DNA from: UBA910 sp964369145
GTDB lineage: Bacteria > Patescibacteriota > Minisyncoccia > Phycocordibacterales > DATDWN01
Assembly (NCBI GenBank): GCA_964369145.1
Contig: CAYJEE010000002.1
Location: forward strand, 1 to 56,730
Length of the DNA stretch: 56,730 bases
Direction: 5' to 3'
The position numbers and the translations under genes are program-made. Below are positions 22,343-30,806 of the stretch, in pieces. Position 1 is the stretch's first letter; each line of letters begins with the position of its first letter. The notes under the pieces are model-generated. The model was given only the letters and a program-made list of their open reading frames with translations, was not told the DNA's origin and did not search any database.

Positions 22343-23350
22343 ATGTCAAGTACCCCGAAACAACCCCTCAAACAGCCCGATGATTCCCTCTTTCTTGATA
22401 CTACGCTTCGTCCGTCACAATGGGATGACTACATCGGACAAAATGTAATTAAAAAAAATCTACACATCCTTTTAACTGCCGCAAAACAGAGAAATCACCC
22501 ACCAGAACACATCCTTTTTTACGGCCCCCCTGGGCTCGGTAAGACCACTCTCGCTCACCTCATTGCAAAAGAGCTTGGTGTACAAATGAAAACTACATCA
22601 GGACCTGCTATCGAAAAAGTGGGTGATCTTGCATCCATCCTCACAAACCTCTCACCGGGAGATATTCTCTTTATTGATGAGATACATCGACTCAATAAAA
22701 CAATTGAAGAAATCCTCTACCCTGCCATGGAGTCGGGCTCACTTGATATCATCATCGGCAAAGGTCCCAGTGCTCGTACGATACAGCTCGAACTTCCTCC
22801 GTTTACACTCATTGCAGCGACTACCCGAATCGCGATGATCTCCTCTCCTCTTCGTTCTCGCTTCTCTGGTGGTATTCATAAGCTTGAATTTTATTCAGAC
22901 GAAGAGATACAAAAGATTGTGGAACGTTCTGCAGGAATCCTCGGAGTCACTATTCACCCTCAAGGCGCACAAGAAATCGCCAAACGAAGTCGTTTTACTC
23001 CTCGTACTGCCAACTACTTTTTGAAACGTGCTCGAGACTTTGCTCAAGTACACAACACCGAACTCTCACTCGAATCAGTCAATCAAGCACTTGAGCTTCT
23101 TGGAGTCGATGTGGTCGGTCTCACTGCAGCTGACCGAGAAATCCTCGAGACCATCATTCATAAATTTTCAGGTGGTCCTGTCGGACTCAACACCATCGCC
23201 TCATCACTCTCTGAAGAAGAAGCAACAATTGAAGAATTTAATGAGCCATACTTGATGCAAATCGGGTTTATTGACCGCACACCTCGCGGACGCACGGTGA
23301 CGGAGCTTGGATATAAGCACCTTGGATTGACTCCTCCTACCATTCTTTAA
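22343..23350 (+). CDS. ruvB: Holliday junction helicase RuvB
   Basis: 335 residues. LRPSQWDDYIGQ near the start, Walker A GPPGLGKTTLAH, Walker B ILFIDEIHRL, sensor 1 IAATTR and the arginine finger SSPLRSRF, then the winged-helix end QIGFIDRTPRGRTVTELGYKHLG. RuvB is the hexameric motor that drives branch migration with RuvA. The ATG is 7 nt after TAGAAT (22330-22335). The upstream extension of the frame would overlap that promoter and is not used. Confidence 0.98.
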   Translation: MSSTPKQPLKQPDDSLFLDTTLRPSQWDDYIGQNVIKKNLHILLTAAKQRNHPPEHILFYGPPGLGKTTLAHLIAKELGVQMKTTSGPAIEKVGDLASILTNLSPGDILFIDEIHRLNKTIEEILYPAMESGSLDIIIGKGPSARTIQLELPPFTLIAATTRIAMISSPLRSRFSGGIHKLEFYSDEEIQKIVERSAGILGVTIHPQGAQEIAKRSRFTPRTANYFLKRARDFAQVHNTELSLESVNQALELLGVDVVGLTAADREILETIIHKFSGGPVGLNTIASSLSEEEATIEEFNEPYLMQIGFIDRTPRGRTVTELGYKHLGLTPPTIL

Positions 23351-23395
23351 GTTGACATCGTGCCTTGTTTTGATAGATTTCAAGTAGAGGTGCCT

Positions 23396-23683
23396 GTGGA
23401 GTACGAACAATTTAAAGTTGGTGATATAGTTCGGTGGAAGCGACAACTGCTCACTGAAAACCTTTTTACAATATTCCTTACTCTTGTTGTGGAGTCTGGG
23501 GAAACTGGCTCTGGTTTTTACAAAGTTACTGCTATTAAGGAAGTGAGTTCAGATCAAGTGCTTAATTGTATGCACAACCAGACACTCACACTTGAGCATA
23601 TATACGGCCACTTAAGTGGCGAAACCTTTACGTTTGGAGGTACGGCAGACGGCGTCCCTGGTTTCTGGTTTCAAAAACATTAG
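23396..23683 (+). CDS. Small hypothetical protein with Shine-Dalgarno start
   Basis: 95 residues from GTG 23396 (reads VEYEQFKVGDIVRWKR). AGAGG at 23386-23390 lies 5 nt upstream. TTGACA (23352-23357), 16 nt, extended -10 TGATAGATT predicts transcription starting at the AGAGG itself. The KVGDIVRWKR opening resembles small beta-barrel domains such as DUF1653/SH3-like folds, but I cannot assign it. A hairpin terminator follows at once. Together with 10649 it is one of two GTG genes in this style. Confidence 0.65.
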   Translation: MEYEQFKVGDIVRWKRQLLTENLFTIFLTLVVESGETGSGFYKVTAIKEVSSDQVLNCMHNQTLTLEHIYGHLSGETFTFGGTADGVPGFWFQKH

Positions 23684-23687
23684 CTTC

Positions 23688-23716
23688 AAATGCCGACGGT
23701 AACCCCGTCGGCATTT
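23688..23716. terminator. Terminator
   Basis: AAATGCCGACGG and CCGTCGGCATTT pair exactly around TAACC. Confidence 0.85.
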
Positions 23717-23762
23717 AACACACTCTTGATTCTTCCATCCAATTTCTATATTCTACATATAT

Positions 23763-24293
23763 ATGTCAGGACATAACAAATGGTCAAAAATTAAACGACA
23801 GAAAGAAAAGACTGATGGGCAAAAGTCTAAGGTATTTAGTAAATTCGTTCGTCTTATTACTGCGGAGGTGAAGGTAGCCGGAGGCAACATCTCATCTCCT
23901 GGTGTGCGCACTGCTATTGAAAAAGCAAAATCAGAAAACGTACCAAACGACATTATTGAACGTGCAATCAAAAAATCTTCGGAGCCAAGTGAGGCAATGG
24001 AGTCAATCACCTACGAAGCCTATGGTCCGGGTGGATGCGGTATTGTAATCGAGGCTTTAACCTCAAACCGGAACAAAGCTGCACAGGAAGTAAAGTTCAT
24101 TTTATCAAAGCATGGCTTTTCACTTGCAGGCATTGGATCAGTCACTTGGGCCTTTGAGCGAGGCGGTGACATGAGCTGGAGTGCTTCAACTCACATTCCC
24201 CTTTCTGACGAAGATGGGGAGAAATTGGGCAACTTGATTGATGAGTTGGAAGAGAATGATGAGGTGCAAAATGTCTATACAAACGCCGAATAA
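23763..24293 (+). CDS. YebC/PmpR-family protein, shortened
   Basis: 176 residues against about 240 in the family. Domain I is complete (MSGHNKWSKIKRQKEKTDGQKSKVFSKF) and the GPGGCGIVIEALTSNRNKAAQEVK block of domain II is present. After VTWAFER about 60 residues are missing before the usual ending LIDELEENDEVQNVYTNAE. The deletion is in frame and both ends are intact, so it seems a genuine short form rather than a pseudogene. The family acts as a transcription regulator or in relieving ribosome stalls. Confidence 0.9.
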   Translation: MSGHNKWSKIKRQKEKTDGQKSKVFSKFVRLITAEVKVAGGNISSPGVRTAIEKAKSENVPNDIIERAIKKSSEPSEAMESITYEAYGPGGCGIVIEALTSNRNKAAQEVKFILSKHGFSLAGIGSVTWAFERGGDMSWSASTHIPLSDEDGEKLGNLIDELEENDEVQNVYTNAE

Positions 24294-24301
24294 AATCCAA
24301 C

Positions 24302-24474
24302 AAAAGTAATTTTAAAAGAGCGTCCTCGTCTTTTGAGAAATGCCGCGCACTTTCTTTGACCTTCCGCAGACTCGCTTCGCTTCGGTCCTGAGTACAGGAC
24401 TTGGTGCTCACGGTCTAGCAGAAAGTTCTGGCATTTCTAACAAAAGTCTGCGAATGCTCTTTTAAAATCATTTT
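24302..24474. repeat. 173-nt nested inverted-repeat element between yebC and ruvC
   Basis: Outer arms end in ATTTTAAAAGAGC (to 24321) and GCTCTTTTAAAAT (from 24456). Nested inside are GTCTTTT/AAAAGTC, AGAAATGCC (24336-24344) with GGCATTTCT (24430-24438), and ACTTTCT (24349-24355) with AGAAAGT (24420-24426). The core holds CTCGCTTCGCTTCGG and TCCTGAGTACAGGA. The rod-like fold starts 9 nt after the yebC stop. No coding frame. Confidence 0.7.
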
Positions 24475-24507
24475 GTTTCCGTGCGACAAATAACTATAAC
24501 TTTCTTA

Positions 24508-24516
24508 TGGTAAAAT
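24508..24516 (+). promoter_or_regulatory. Extended -10 promoter, leaderless start of ruvC
   Basis: TGGTAAAAT, six bases (TACTTT), then ATG 24523. Confidence 0.7.
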
Positions 24517-24522
24517 TACTTT

Positions 24523-24996
24523 ATGATACTTTTATCCATCGACCCAGGGTTTGAACGCTTAGGGCTCGCCATAATCCAAAAAGAAGGGCGGGGTAAAGAA
24601 ACACTTCTCTATTCTGAGTGTTTTAAAACATCTGCAAAACTCCCCCACCACGAAAGACTTCGTCTTATTGGAAATAAAATAAAAGATGTTATTGAACTAT
24701 ACAAACCAACCGAACTTGCAACTGAAAAACTTTTCTTTAGTTCAAATCAAAAAACAGTGATCCCTGTCGCTGAAGCTCGCGGAGTTATCCTCTTTATTGC
24801 AGGAACATACAACCTGAGTGTCTGTGAATACAGTCCTCCTGAAATCAAAGTGGCGGTGACTGGATATGGAAAAAGTGACAAACGACAGATTATGGAGATG
24901 GTACCTCGACTCATATCTCTCCCTAAACCCATCACTTCAGATGATGAATTTGATGCGATTGCGATAGGACTAACTCATTGCGCAATCAAACGTTAG
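24523..24996 (+). CDS. ruvC: Holliday junction resolvase RuvC
   Basis: 157 residues. The four acidic residues of the RNase H-like active site are visible: Asp in SIDPGFERLG, Glu in ATEKLFF, and the pair in SDDEFDAIAIGL. RuvC cuts Holliday junctions moved by RuvAB. The sequence GYGKSDKRQIMEMV replaces the usual G-x-G-x-A-x-K-x-Q-V block in recognisable form. It is a single gene with its own leaderless promoter. Confidence 0.97.
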   Translation: MILLSIDPGFERLGLAIIQKEGRGKETLLYSECFKTSAKLPHHERLRLIGNKIKDVIELYKPTELATEKLFFSSNQKTVIPVAEARGVILFIAGTYNLSVCEYSPPEIKVAVTGYGKSDKRQIMEMVPRLISLPKPITSDDEFDAIAIGLTHCAIKR

Positions 24997-25107
24997 ATGT
25001 CCACACACTTCTTATTTGCAAAATATTCAATATCTGATACAAATATGGAGACTTAAAATGAACATGTGTCACTTTAAGTACATTTACTATATTATATTTC
25101 AAAAAGC

Positions 25108-25440
25108 ATGGTCACTAATGATAATGAAGATGAAGTAAGAGACCCTTTAGAAGTTATGGACGAAGCCGATGGTGATGATGGAGAAATTGACCCAGATAAG
25201 CTTGGTCCAGGTCTTCATATCGAAGGTGAGGATGAGGAGGTGGAAGTAGAGGCAGATGTAGATGGTATTGCGGTTACTGATATTGACGACCCACTTATGT
25301 TTGACCCACTTCTTGAAGACAAAAAACCTAAGAAAGAGAAGGTTCCTGGAGAGGAAGATGAGGAGGAATTTCCAGAAGACGAAGAAGATCCTGAGGTAGA
25401 GCTTGAAGATGAGGAATTTACAGACAAGGAAGAGTGGTAA
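25108..25440 (+). CDS. Extremely acidic small protein
   Basis: 110 residues, of which close to half are Asp or Glu; the C-terminal third is nearly all acidic (EEDEEEFPEDEEDPEVELEDEE). Basic residues are confined to one KDKKPKKEK-type patch. No membrane segment or known domain is visible. Such tails occur on RNA polymerase delta subunits and on DNA mimics, but the folded part of neither is seen. The ATG at 25108 has no Shine-Dalgarno; AT-rich -10-like words lie just upstream. It is probably real because the frame is clean and a repeat plus terminator follow. Confidence 0.6.
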   Translation: MVTNDNEDEVRDPLEVMDEADGDDGEIDPDKLGPGLHIEGEDEEVEVEADVDGIAVTDIDDPLMFDPLLEDKKPKKEKVPGEEDEEEFPEDEEDPEVELEDEEFTDKEEW

Positions 25441-25455
25441 GAGGATTACCTCTTG

Positions 25456-25519
25456 TCTCGACGTCACTCCTCGGAAATGAAAGAGTGTACTCTCTCATTT
25501 CGCTCGAAGCTAGTCGAGA
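25456..25519. repeat. TCGACTAGCTTCGAG repeat element, copy 2 (inverted)
   Basis: Outer arms TCTCGAC (25456-25462) and GTCGAGA (25513-25519) enclose GAAATGA/TCATTTC. The minus strand reads TCGACTAGCTTCGAG (plus 25503-25517), identical to 10192-10206, and continues with a hairpin and a CGAG...GACGTCGA end as in copy 1. Confidence 0.75.
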
Positions 25520-25527
25520 TAGAAAAT

Positions 25528-25559
25528 AACAAAAAACCGCTTTTGCGGTTTTTTGTTTT
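25528..25559. terminator. Bidirectional terminator
   Basis: AACAAAAAACCGC and GCGGTTTTTTGTT around TTTT; overlaps the tyrS stop. Confidence 0.9.
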
Positions 25560-26766
25560 AGATGATTTTAATAAATCGTCGCTTCCCTAGTTTATATACA
25601 CCCGATACTGCAACAGTATGTGGGTCAGTAATTTTTTCCCCTGTATTCATTTCTGATACAGCACCCGCTTCTACCAATCTTCGAAACTCACCTTTTGATT
25701 CGACAAGGTTTTGTTCTATTGCGATATCAATCCATGCTTTTCCACCACTCGCCTCTTGTATATCTTCAGGAACTTCTCCTTTTGAAAAAGTGTTTTCAAA
25801 ATTAATATGAGCCTTTTGTGCTTCTTTTTCTCCAAAACATAGTTTTACAATTTCTGAAGCGAGCTGCACCTTGAGGTGTTTTGGATTTTCACCAGACTGT
25901 AGTTTGTGTTTAATATCTGAAAGCGTATCGATTGAAACATCAGTGACAATTTCAAATGCTGAAGCTATCATTTCATCTGACCAACTCATCACTTTTCCAA
26001 ACATGTCTTCTGGAGTTTGATCGAGTGAAACCATATTCCCTTCACTTTTACCCATCTTTTTTCCAGTTGGGTCTGTTAAAAGCTTCATTGCTATCACAAA
26101 CTTTTCTTTGTTTTTGATTTGCTTCAAAAGATCACGGCCGGTAAGCATATTAAATGTCTGATCATTTCCGCCCACTTCCCCATCTACATCGAGTGCTACA
26201 GAGTCATATCCTTGCATAAGAGGATACATAAATTCATGAATATAAATCGGTCGTTCTTCTTCTATACGTTTTTTAAACATATCCCGCTTAAGCATCTGAT
26301 CCACCGTCATAAGAGACGAAAGTTCGAGAACATCTTTAAATGTCATTTTTCCAAGCCATTCTGAATTAAATTTAAAAAGTGCTTTGTTTGAACCAGTAAA
26401 ATCAATAAATCGAGAAACTTGTTTTTTATATTCTCTAAGATTAGAACGTACTTCCTCTCGAGTCAGTGGCTTACGCACAGAATTTTTATCTGGATCACCA
26501 ATAGTGGCAGTAAAATCACCAATTAAAAAAACTATTTGATGACCAAGTTTTTGAAACTCGGCAAGTTTACGAATAGGGACAAGATGCCCTATGTGAAGTG
26601 TTGGTCCTGTAGGATCAACACCTAAATAAATAGTGAGGCGTTCACCTTTTTTCAGTCGTGCCTCTATAAAAGATTTGTTTGGAAAAACAGCTTCAACACC
26701 TCGAGTAAGGAAGTGTTCTATTTTCTGTTCATCTGTATTTATTTTTGGTTTTTTTTGGAAAAACAT
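25558..26766 (-). CDS. tyrS: Tyrosyl-tRNA synthetase
   Basis: 402 residues from ATG 26766 (MFFQKKPKINTDEQ). The class I HIGH motif is in DPTGPTLHIGHLVPIRK, and the KMSKS loop reads KKMGKSEGN. The C-terminal S4 RNA-binding domain (about 335-402) includes ESKGEFRRLVEAGAVS. It charges tRNA-Tyr. The start two codons inside the longest frame is chosen because TGGTATAAC on the minus strand is 8 nt upstream of it. It is divergent from the penicillin-binding protein gene. Confidence 0.96.
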   Translation of the reverse strand: MFFQKKPKINTDEQKIEHFLTRGVEAVFPNKSFIEARLKKGERLTIYLGVDPTGPTLHIGHLVPIRKLAEFQKLGHQIVFLIGDFTATIGDPDKNSVRKPLTREEVRSNLREYKKQVSRFIDFTGSNKALFKFNSEWLGKMTFKDVLELSSLMTVDQMLKRDMFKKRIEEERPIYIHEFMYPLMQGYDSVALDVDGEVGGNDQTFNMLTGRDLLKQIKNKEKFVIAMKLLTDPTGKKMGKSEGNMVSLDQTPEDMFGKVMSWSDEMIASAFEIVTDVSIDTLSDIKHKLQSGENPKHLKVQLASEIVKLCFGEKEAQKAHINFENTFSKGEVPEDIQEASGGKAWIDIAIEQNLVESKGEFRRLVEAGAVSEMNTGEKITDPHTVAVSGVYKLGKRRFIKII

Positions 26767-26817
26767 ATACATATGTTATACCATAAATAGTGGTATAATT
26801 CTAAGAATTCTATTTAT

Positions 26818-29067
26818 ATGAAAAAATACATCAACCAAGGTGTTTCTTTGGCAAAAAAAGGCCACCGTAAGGCAAAATTATTAGGAATGCGTAATATACT
26901 ACTCGGAATTACTGCAATTGGTGTTATTTTCCTTGGATTTATGATTATTTGGGTTTCTACCTTTAAAATCCCTACATTAGATGATTTTAAAGAAAGAAAA
27001 ACAACACAATCAACAAAAATTTACGATCGAACTGGAAAAGTGCTTTTATACGACATCTTTCAAGATCAAAAACGTACTATCGTAACTTTTGATCATATAT
27101 CTCCGTACATAAAAGAAGCGACAATGGCAATAGAGGATCAAGATTTTTATACACATAATGGCATCAAACCGACTGCATTTCTCCGAGCCATACTTGTAAA
27201 CCTCACTTCCCTTTCATACAGCCAAGGAGGATCTACTATCACCCAACAAGTTATCAAAAAAACAATCCTTTCTGACGACAAAACACCAACTCGAAAAATT
27301 AAAGAGTGGATTCTTGCACTTCGTCTCGAAAAAATACTTACAAAAGATGAAATTTTTGAGCTTTATCTTAATGAAATACCCTATGGAGGAAATTATTATG
27401 GTGTAGAAGAAGCAAGTCAGGCATATTTTGGTAAAAAAGCATCTGATGTAACGATCGCTGAAGCAGCATATCTCGCGGCACTTCCACAAGCACCGAGCTT
27501 CTATTCTCCGTATGGAAAAAATAAAAAAGCACTCGATGAACGTAAAGATGTTGTGTTGAAAGAAATGAAGCAAGTTGGTTATATTACCGATGAACAATAT
27601 CAAACCGCAAAAACTGATGTTGTTATATTCCTTCCTAAAGAAGAAAAAGGTATAAAAGCGCCTCATTTTGTAATGTTTGTAAAAGAATATTTGGTTAAAA
27701 AATATGGTGAGGAAGTATTGGAAAATGGAGGACTTCGGGTAACTACCACCATTAATTATGAACTTCAAAAAAAGGCTGAGGAAATTGCACTTAAATATGC
27801 ACTTATTAATGAAAAAACAGTAAAAGGTAAAAATGATGGTTTTGTAGTGATTGATCCAAAAACAGGAGAAATACTCACTATGGTTGGATCGCGTAACTAT
27901 TTTGATAAAGAAATCGATGGTCAGTACAATATTGCTACCGCAAAAAGACAACCAGGATCAACATTTAAACCGTTTATCTATGCGGAAGCATTTAACCGAG
28001 GGTACACTCCAGAAACAGTACTCTTTAATACCGAGACTCAGTTTGGAACTGCATGTCAGGTAGATACGATGAGCAGCGTTCCACCGTGTTACTCACCAAA
28101 AAATTATAATGCAAAATATACAGGCCCAATGGCACTCCGTGATGCACTTGCTGCTTCTGTAAACGTACCTGCGGTAAAACTCCTCTATCTTGTCGGTGTT
28201 CAAAACGCTATCAATCTAGCGCGTTCAATGGGTATCACCACTCTCACTGATGCAAATCAATACGGACTTACTCTTGTACTTGGAGGTGGTGAGGTTTCCC
28301 TTCTTGATATGACTTCTGCATACGGAGTATTTGCAAACGACGGAGTACGTAATCCTTATTCAGCAATTATAAAAATTGAAGATGTAAAAGGAAATATACT
28401 TGAAGAGCTCGCTTTAAAACCGACTCCTGTGTTAAACCCTGAAAGTGCTCGACGAATTTCAAGTATTCTTTCAGACAATGTTGCTCGAGCGCCACTCTTT
28501 GGTTCAAACTCCCTTGTATACTTCGGTGGACGTGATGTAGCGGCTAAAACCGGTACTACAAACGACAACAAAGACGGATGGCTTATCGGATACACTCCGA
28601 GTGTTGTAGTAGGTGCTTGGGCAGGAAACAACGAAAATACACCTATGGTAGGAATGTCGGGAACCATTATTGCTCCTATGTGGCGTGCTTTAATGGATGA
28701 AGCTATGAAAACTGTCCCAAGTGAATCATTTATTGATCCTATTATAGAGGATTCATATGATATTAAGCCGATCTTACGAGGTAAATGGCAGGGTGGCATC
28801 TCTACTGTCTCACAAACTACCCCTGTAACTCCTGCACCATTTAACAACCTTATGCCGATTACTCCTCCTCAAACTGATTCCCTTCTTCTGCCATATGAAT
28901 CAACATCTGAAACACTTTCAGGAGGAATTCACTCTATTTTACACTGGGTTGATAAAGGAAATCCTCGGGGACCAATACCTACAAATCCTGAAAATGATTC
29001 TCAATATAAATACTGGGAATACAGTGTTCAGAAATGGCTCCAATCAAATGGATATCCAGTTCAGTAG
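26818..29067 (+). CDS. Class A penicillin-binding protein (PBP1A-like)
   Basis: 749 residues. One membrane helix (about 29-48) precedes a glycosyltransferase-51 domain with catalytic EDQDFYTHNGI (about 106-116) and GGSTITQQVIKK. The transpeptidase domain carries the active-site Ser in PGSTFKPF (about 380), SVN, and KTGTT (about 577). A Pro/Thr-rich tail follows. It both polymerises and cross-links peptidoglycan outside the membrane. An extended -10 TGGTATAAT lies about 20 nt before the ATG, so a short leader is likely. Confidence 0.96.
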   Translation: MKKYINQGVSLAKKGHRKAKLLGMRNILLGITAIGVIFLGFMIIWVSTFKIPTLDDFKERKTTQSTKIYDRTGKVLLYDIFQDQKRTIVTFDHISPYIKEATMAIEDQDFYTHNGIKPTAFLRAILVNLTSLSYSQGGSTITQQVIKKTILSDDKTPTRKIKEWILALRLEKILTKDEIFELYLNEIPYGGNYYGVEEASQAYFGKKASDVTIAEAAYLAALPQAPSFYSPYGKNKKALDERKDVVLKEMKQVGYITDEQYQTAKTDVVIFLPKEEKGIKAPHFVMFVKEYLVKKYGEEVLENGGLRVTTTINYELQKKAEEIALKYALINEKTVKGKNDGFVVIDPKTGEILTMVGSRNYFDKEIDGQYNIATAKRQPGSTFKPFIYAEAFNRGYTPETVLFNTETQFGTACQVDTMSSVPPCYSPKNYNAKYTGPMALRDALAASVNVPAVKLLYLVGVQNAINLARSMGITTLTDANQYGLTLVLGGGEVSLLDMTSAYGVFANDGVRNPYSAIIKIEDVKGNILEELALKPTPVLNPESARRISSILSDNVARAPLFGSNSLVYFGGRDVAAKTGTTNDNKDGWLIGYTPSVVVGAWAGNNENTPMVGMSGTIIAPMWRALMDEAMKTVPSESFIDPIIEDSYDIKPILRGKWQGGISTVSQTTPVTPAPFNNLMPITPPQTDSLLLPYESTSETLSGGIHSILHWVDKGNPRGPIPTNPENDSQYKYWEYSVQKWLQSNGYPVQ

Positions 29068-29092
29068 ATAAACGAATATACAAATTTAACAC

Positions 29093-29134
29093 TTACAAAT
29101 AACTACGAATGAATTCATTCGTAGTTATTTGTAA
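29093..29134. repeat. Perfect 42-bp palindrome
   Basis: Arms of 21 bp with no spacer, centred on GAATTC and containing ACTACGAATGAA. It lies between the convergent PBP and DciA-like genes. The ACGAAT word and surrounding order match the 11912-12017 repeat cluster. Confidence 0.9.
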
Positions 29135-29144
29135 ATTTCTATGT

Positions 29145-29390
29145 TTACCTTATCTCAGCTATCCCAAAATCTTTTAATTCTCCTAAAATTTGCTCTTTTT
29201 TCATAAATAAAGCCATTTTATATGCCGGATTTATTTTGAGTACCAACGTATCTTTTTGAATATCTATTAACTCTCCTGGACATGTATACCCTGTATGTTT
29301 CTGGATAATGTATTGTATTTCTTTCTTCTTTAATTCACTTGAATCCAGAAGTCCGGTAGCGCGTTTTAAAAAAGAACTAATGTTAAACAT
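29145..29390 (-). CDS. DciA/DUF721-like small protein after dnaN
   Basis: 81 residues. The layout is an N-terminal helix followed by a KH-like core, GELIDIQKDTLVLKINPAYKMALFMKKEQILGEL, which resembles the DUF721 (DciA) pattern of a strand pair, a W/Y-x-x-x-L helix and a second helix. DciA is the ancestral loader of the replicative helicase in bacteria without DnaC/DnaI. It starts 1 nt after the dnaN stop, and its place beside dnaN and dnaA fits a replication role. Identity is moderate because the protein is short. Confidence 0.6.
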   Translation of the reverse strand: MFNISSFLKRATGLLDSSELKKKEIQYIIQKHTGYTCPGELIDIQKDTLVLKINPAYKMALFMKKEQILGELKDFGIAEIR

Positions 29391-29391
29391 A

Positions 29392-30492
29392 TTATTTGTT
29401 CATTGGCATCACCAAATAGAGATAACTTGAATCACTTGAACCTTTTATCACCATTGGTTTACTTTGATCAACAAACGAGAGTGTGAGTGAATCAGACTCA
29501 ATCGACTGAAAACAATCATTTATATATTTATAATTAAAACTTACTGTTATTTCATCCCCTTTTACAACAGCATCAAGTATGTTTGTATTTTCACCAATAT
29601 CAAGATTTTTTGTTTTCACTTCAAAAAGTTTATCTTTTTGTGAAGCGGTTACATATACCTGACTAAATTTATCACTGAAAATATTAGATATTTTAAGTGC
29701 ATTTACAATATCTTGTTTAAGTACCACAACTTCAGTCTTTACCTCACTTGGAATAATTTTCTTATAATCAGGGAAATTACCATCAACAACACGAGATACC
29801 AGATAAATACCTTCATACTCAAAAGAAATCTGGTTTTGATTAAAAGAGATAAGAACCTCATCTGTAACATCTTCAAAAGACTTTATAATTTCTGGGATAT
29901 TCTTAAAAGGAATAAGAATTGATGAAAAATCCTTATGTTTTTTAACCTTTATTCTCTTCTCAGCGAGTCTAAACGAGTCTGTAGCCACAAACACAACAAA
30001 CTCTTCATCTGGGTAAATGTAGACGCTTGCAAGGGTAGGTTTGATGGTTGATTGAGATGAAGCATATGCAACCGATTTTAAACCTTTAATAAAATCCTGA
30101 ATAGGCATTGAAAATGAGACACTGTCTGCAAGTTTAGGGATTATTGGGAAATCTTCAAATGGAAAGGTTTTAATAACAGTTTTAGTATGATCAGTAGAAA
30201 CTCTTAACTGTCCCCCTTCTGTTTCAAGAGTAACGTTTTTATCATTAAAAATACTTCCAATAAAAGATGAGAGGATGTTTCCTGGAACAGCGACAACACC
30301 TGGTTCGGTTATTTTAACAGGAAGAGTGATGTCGAGACCGAGATCGAGATTTGTTGCAGAAATAGATAATGTTGATCCTTCAGCTTTAAGTAATACACAT
30401 GAAAGTACTGGAAGTGTACTTTGACGACTTGTCATTTTTTCAGCCTTCATGAGAGCTTTCGCTAATTTTTCTTTCACGCATTCAATCTTCAT
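29392..30492 (-). CDS. dnaN: DNA polymerase III beta sliding clamp
   Basis: 366 residues, the family's usual length, with three tandem clamp folds. It starts MKIECVKEKLAKALMKAEKM and contains LPVLSCVLLKAEG, SFEYEGIYLVSRVVDGNFPDY and the C-terminal MVIKGSSDSSYLYLVMPM, a near-canonical DnaN ending. It encircles DNA and tethers polymerases. TAAAAT on the minus strand (plus 30499-30504) is exactly 6 nt before the ATG, so the mRNA looks leaderless. Confidence 0.97.
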   Translation of the reverse strand: MKIECVKEKLAKALMKAEKMTSRQSTLPVLSCVLLKAEGSTLSISATNLDLGLDITLPVKITEPGVVAVPGNILSSFIGSIFNDKNVTLETEGGQLRVSTDHTKTVIKTFPFEDFPIIPKLADSVSFSMPIQDFIKGLKSVAYASSQSTIKPTLASVYIYPDEEFVVFVATDSFRLAEKRIKVKKHKDFSSILIPFKNIPEIIKSFEDVTDEVLISFNQNQISFEYEGIYLVSRVVDGNFPDYKKIIPSEVKTEVVVLKQDIVNALKISNIFSDKFSQVYVTASQKDKLFEVKTKNLDIGENTNILDAVVKGDEITVSFNYKYINDCFQSIESDSLTLSFVDQSKPMVIKGSSDSSYLYLVMPMNK

Positions 30493-30806
30493 AGTTGTAT
30501 TTTACCTTTTAAAAGAATCTTATTACTATTAGGGGTGTGTATAAGGGGAAAACTTATATAATGGCTTATATAAAGGTTATTTTGAAAAAATACTGTGGAA
30601 AACTGTGGGAAAACTGTGTATATCTTTGTGGATTATTGATGTTCTCTTTTTCTTATCCTTTTTTATCCACATAAATCACTACACTTTTCCTTTGTTATAC
30701 CCCTTTATATACAGAGTAATCCACAGGCTTATCCACAGATACTACCACATTAAGATTGCATGTATAGTCTTTTCAGTAAGAATTTTTTAGGTTCTTCTAT
30801 AGATTT
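30493..30806. other. Probable chromosomal origin (oriC) with DnaA boxes
   Basis: A 314-bp AT-rich gap between dnaN and dnaA. Exact DnaA boxes TTATCCACA lie at 30663-30671 and 30729-30737. Near matches TAATCCACA occur at 30717-30725 and, inverted, at 30627-30635. Weaker inverted ones (TGTGGAAAA 30594-30602, TGTGGGAAA 30604-30612) extend the array. The left half faces one way and the right half the other. AT-rich stretches at 30540-30590 are candidate unwinding elements. Confidence 0.88.

Noticed and set aside
25215..25467. Ser-rich and Phe/Leu-rich frames antisense to the acidic protein
   Set aside because: Direct complements of Asp/Glu codon runs; the sense frame has the clean start and terminator.
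27214..27951. 245-codon frame antisense to the penicillin-binding protein gene
   Set aside because: Phe/Cys/Ile-rich shadow of an AT-rich gene, without promoter or family motif.
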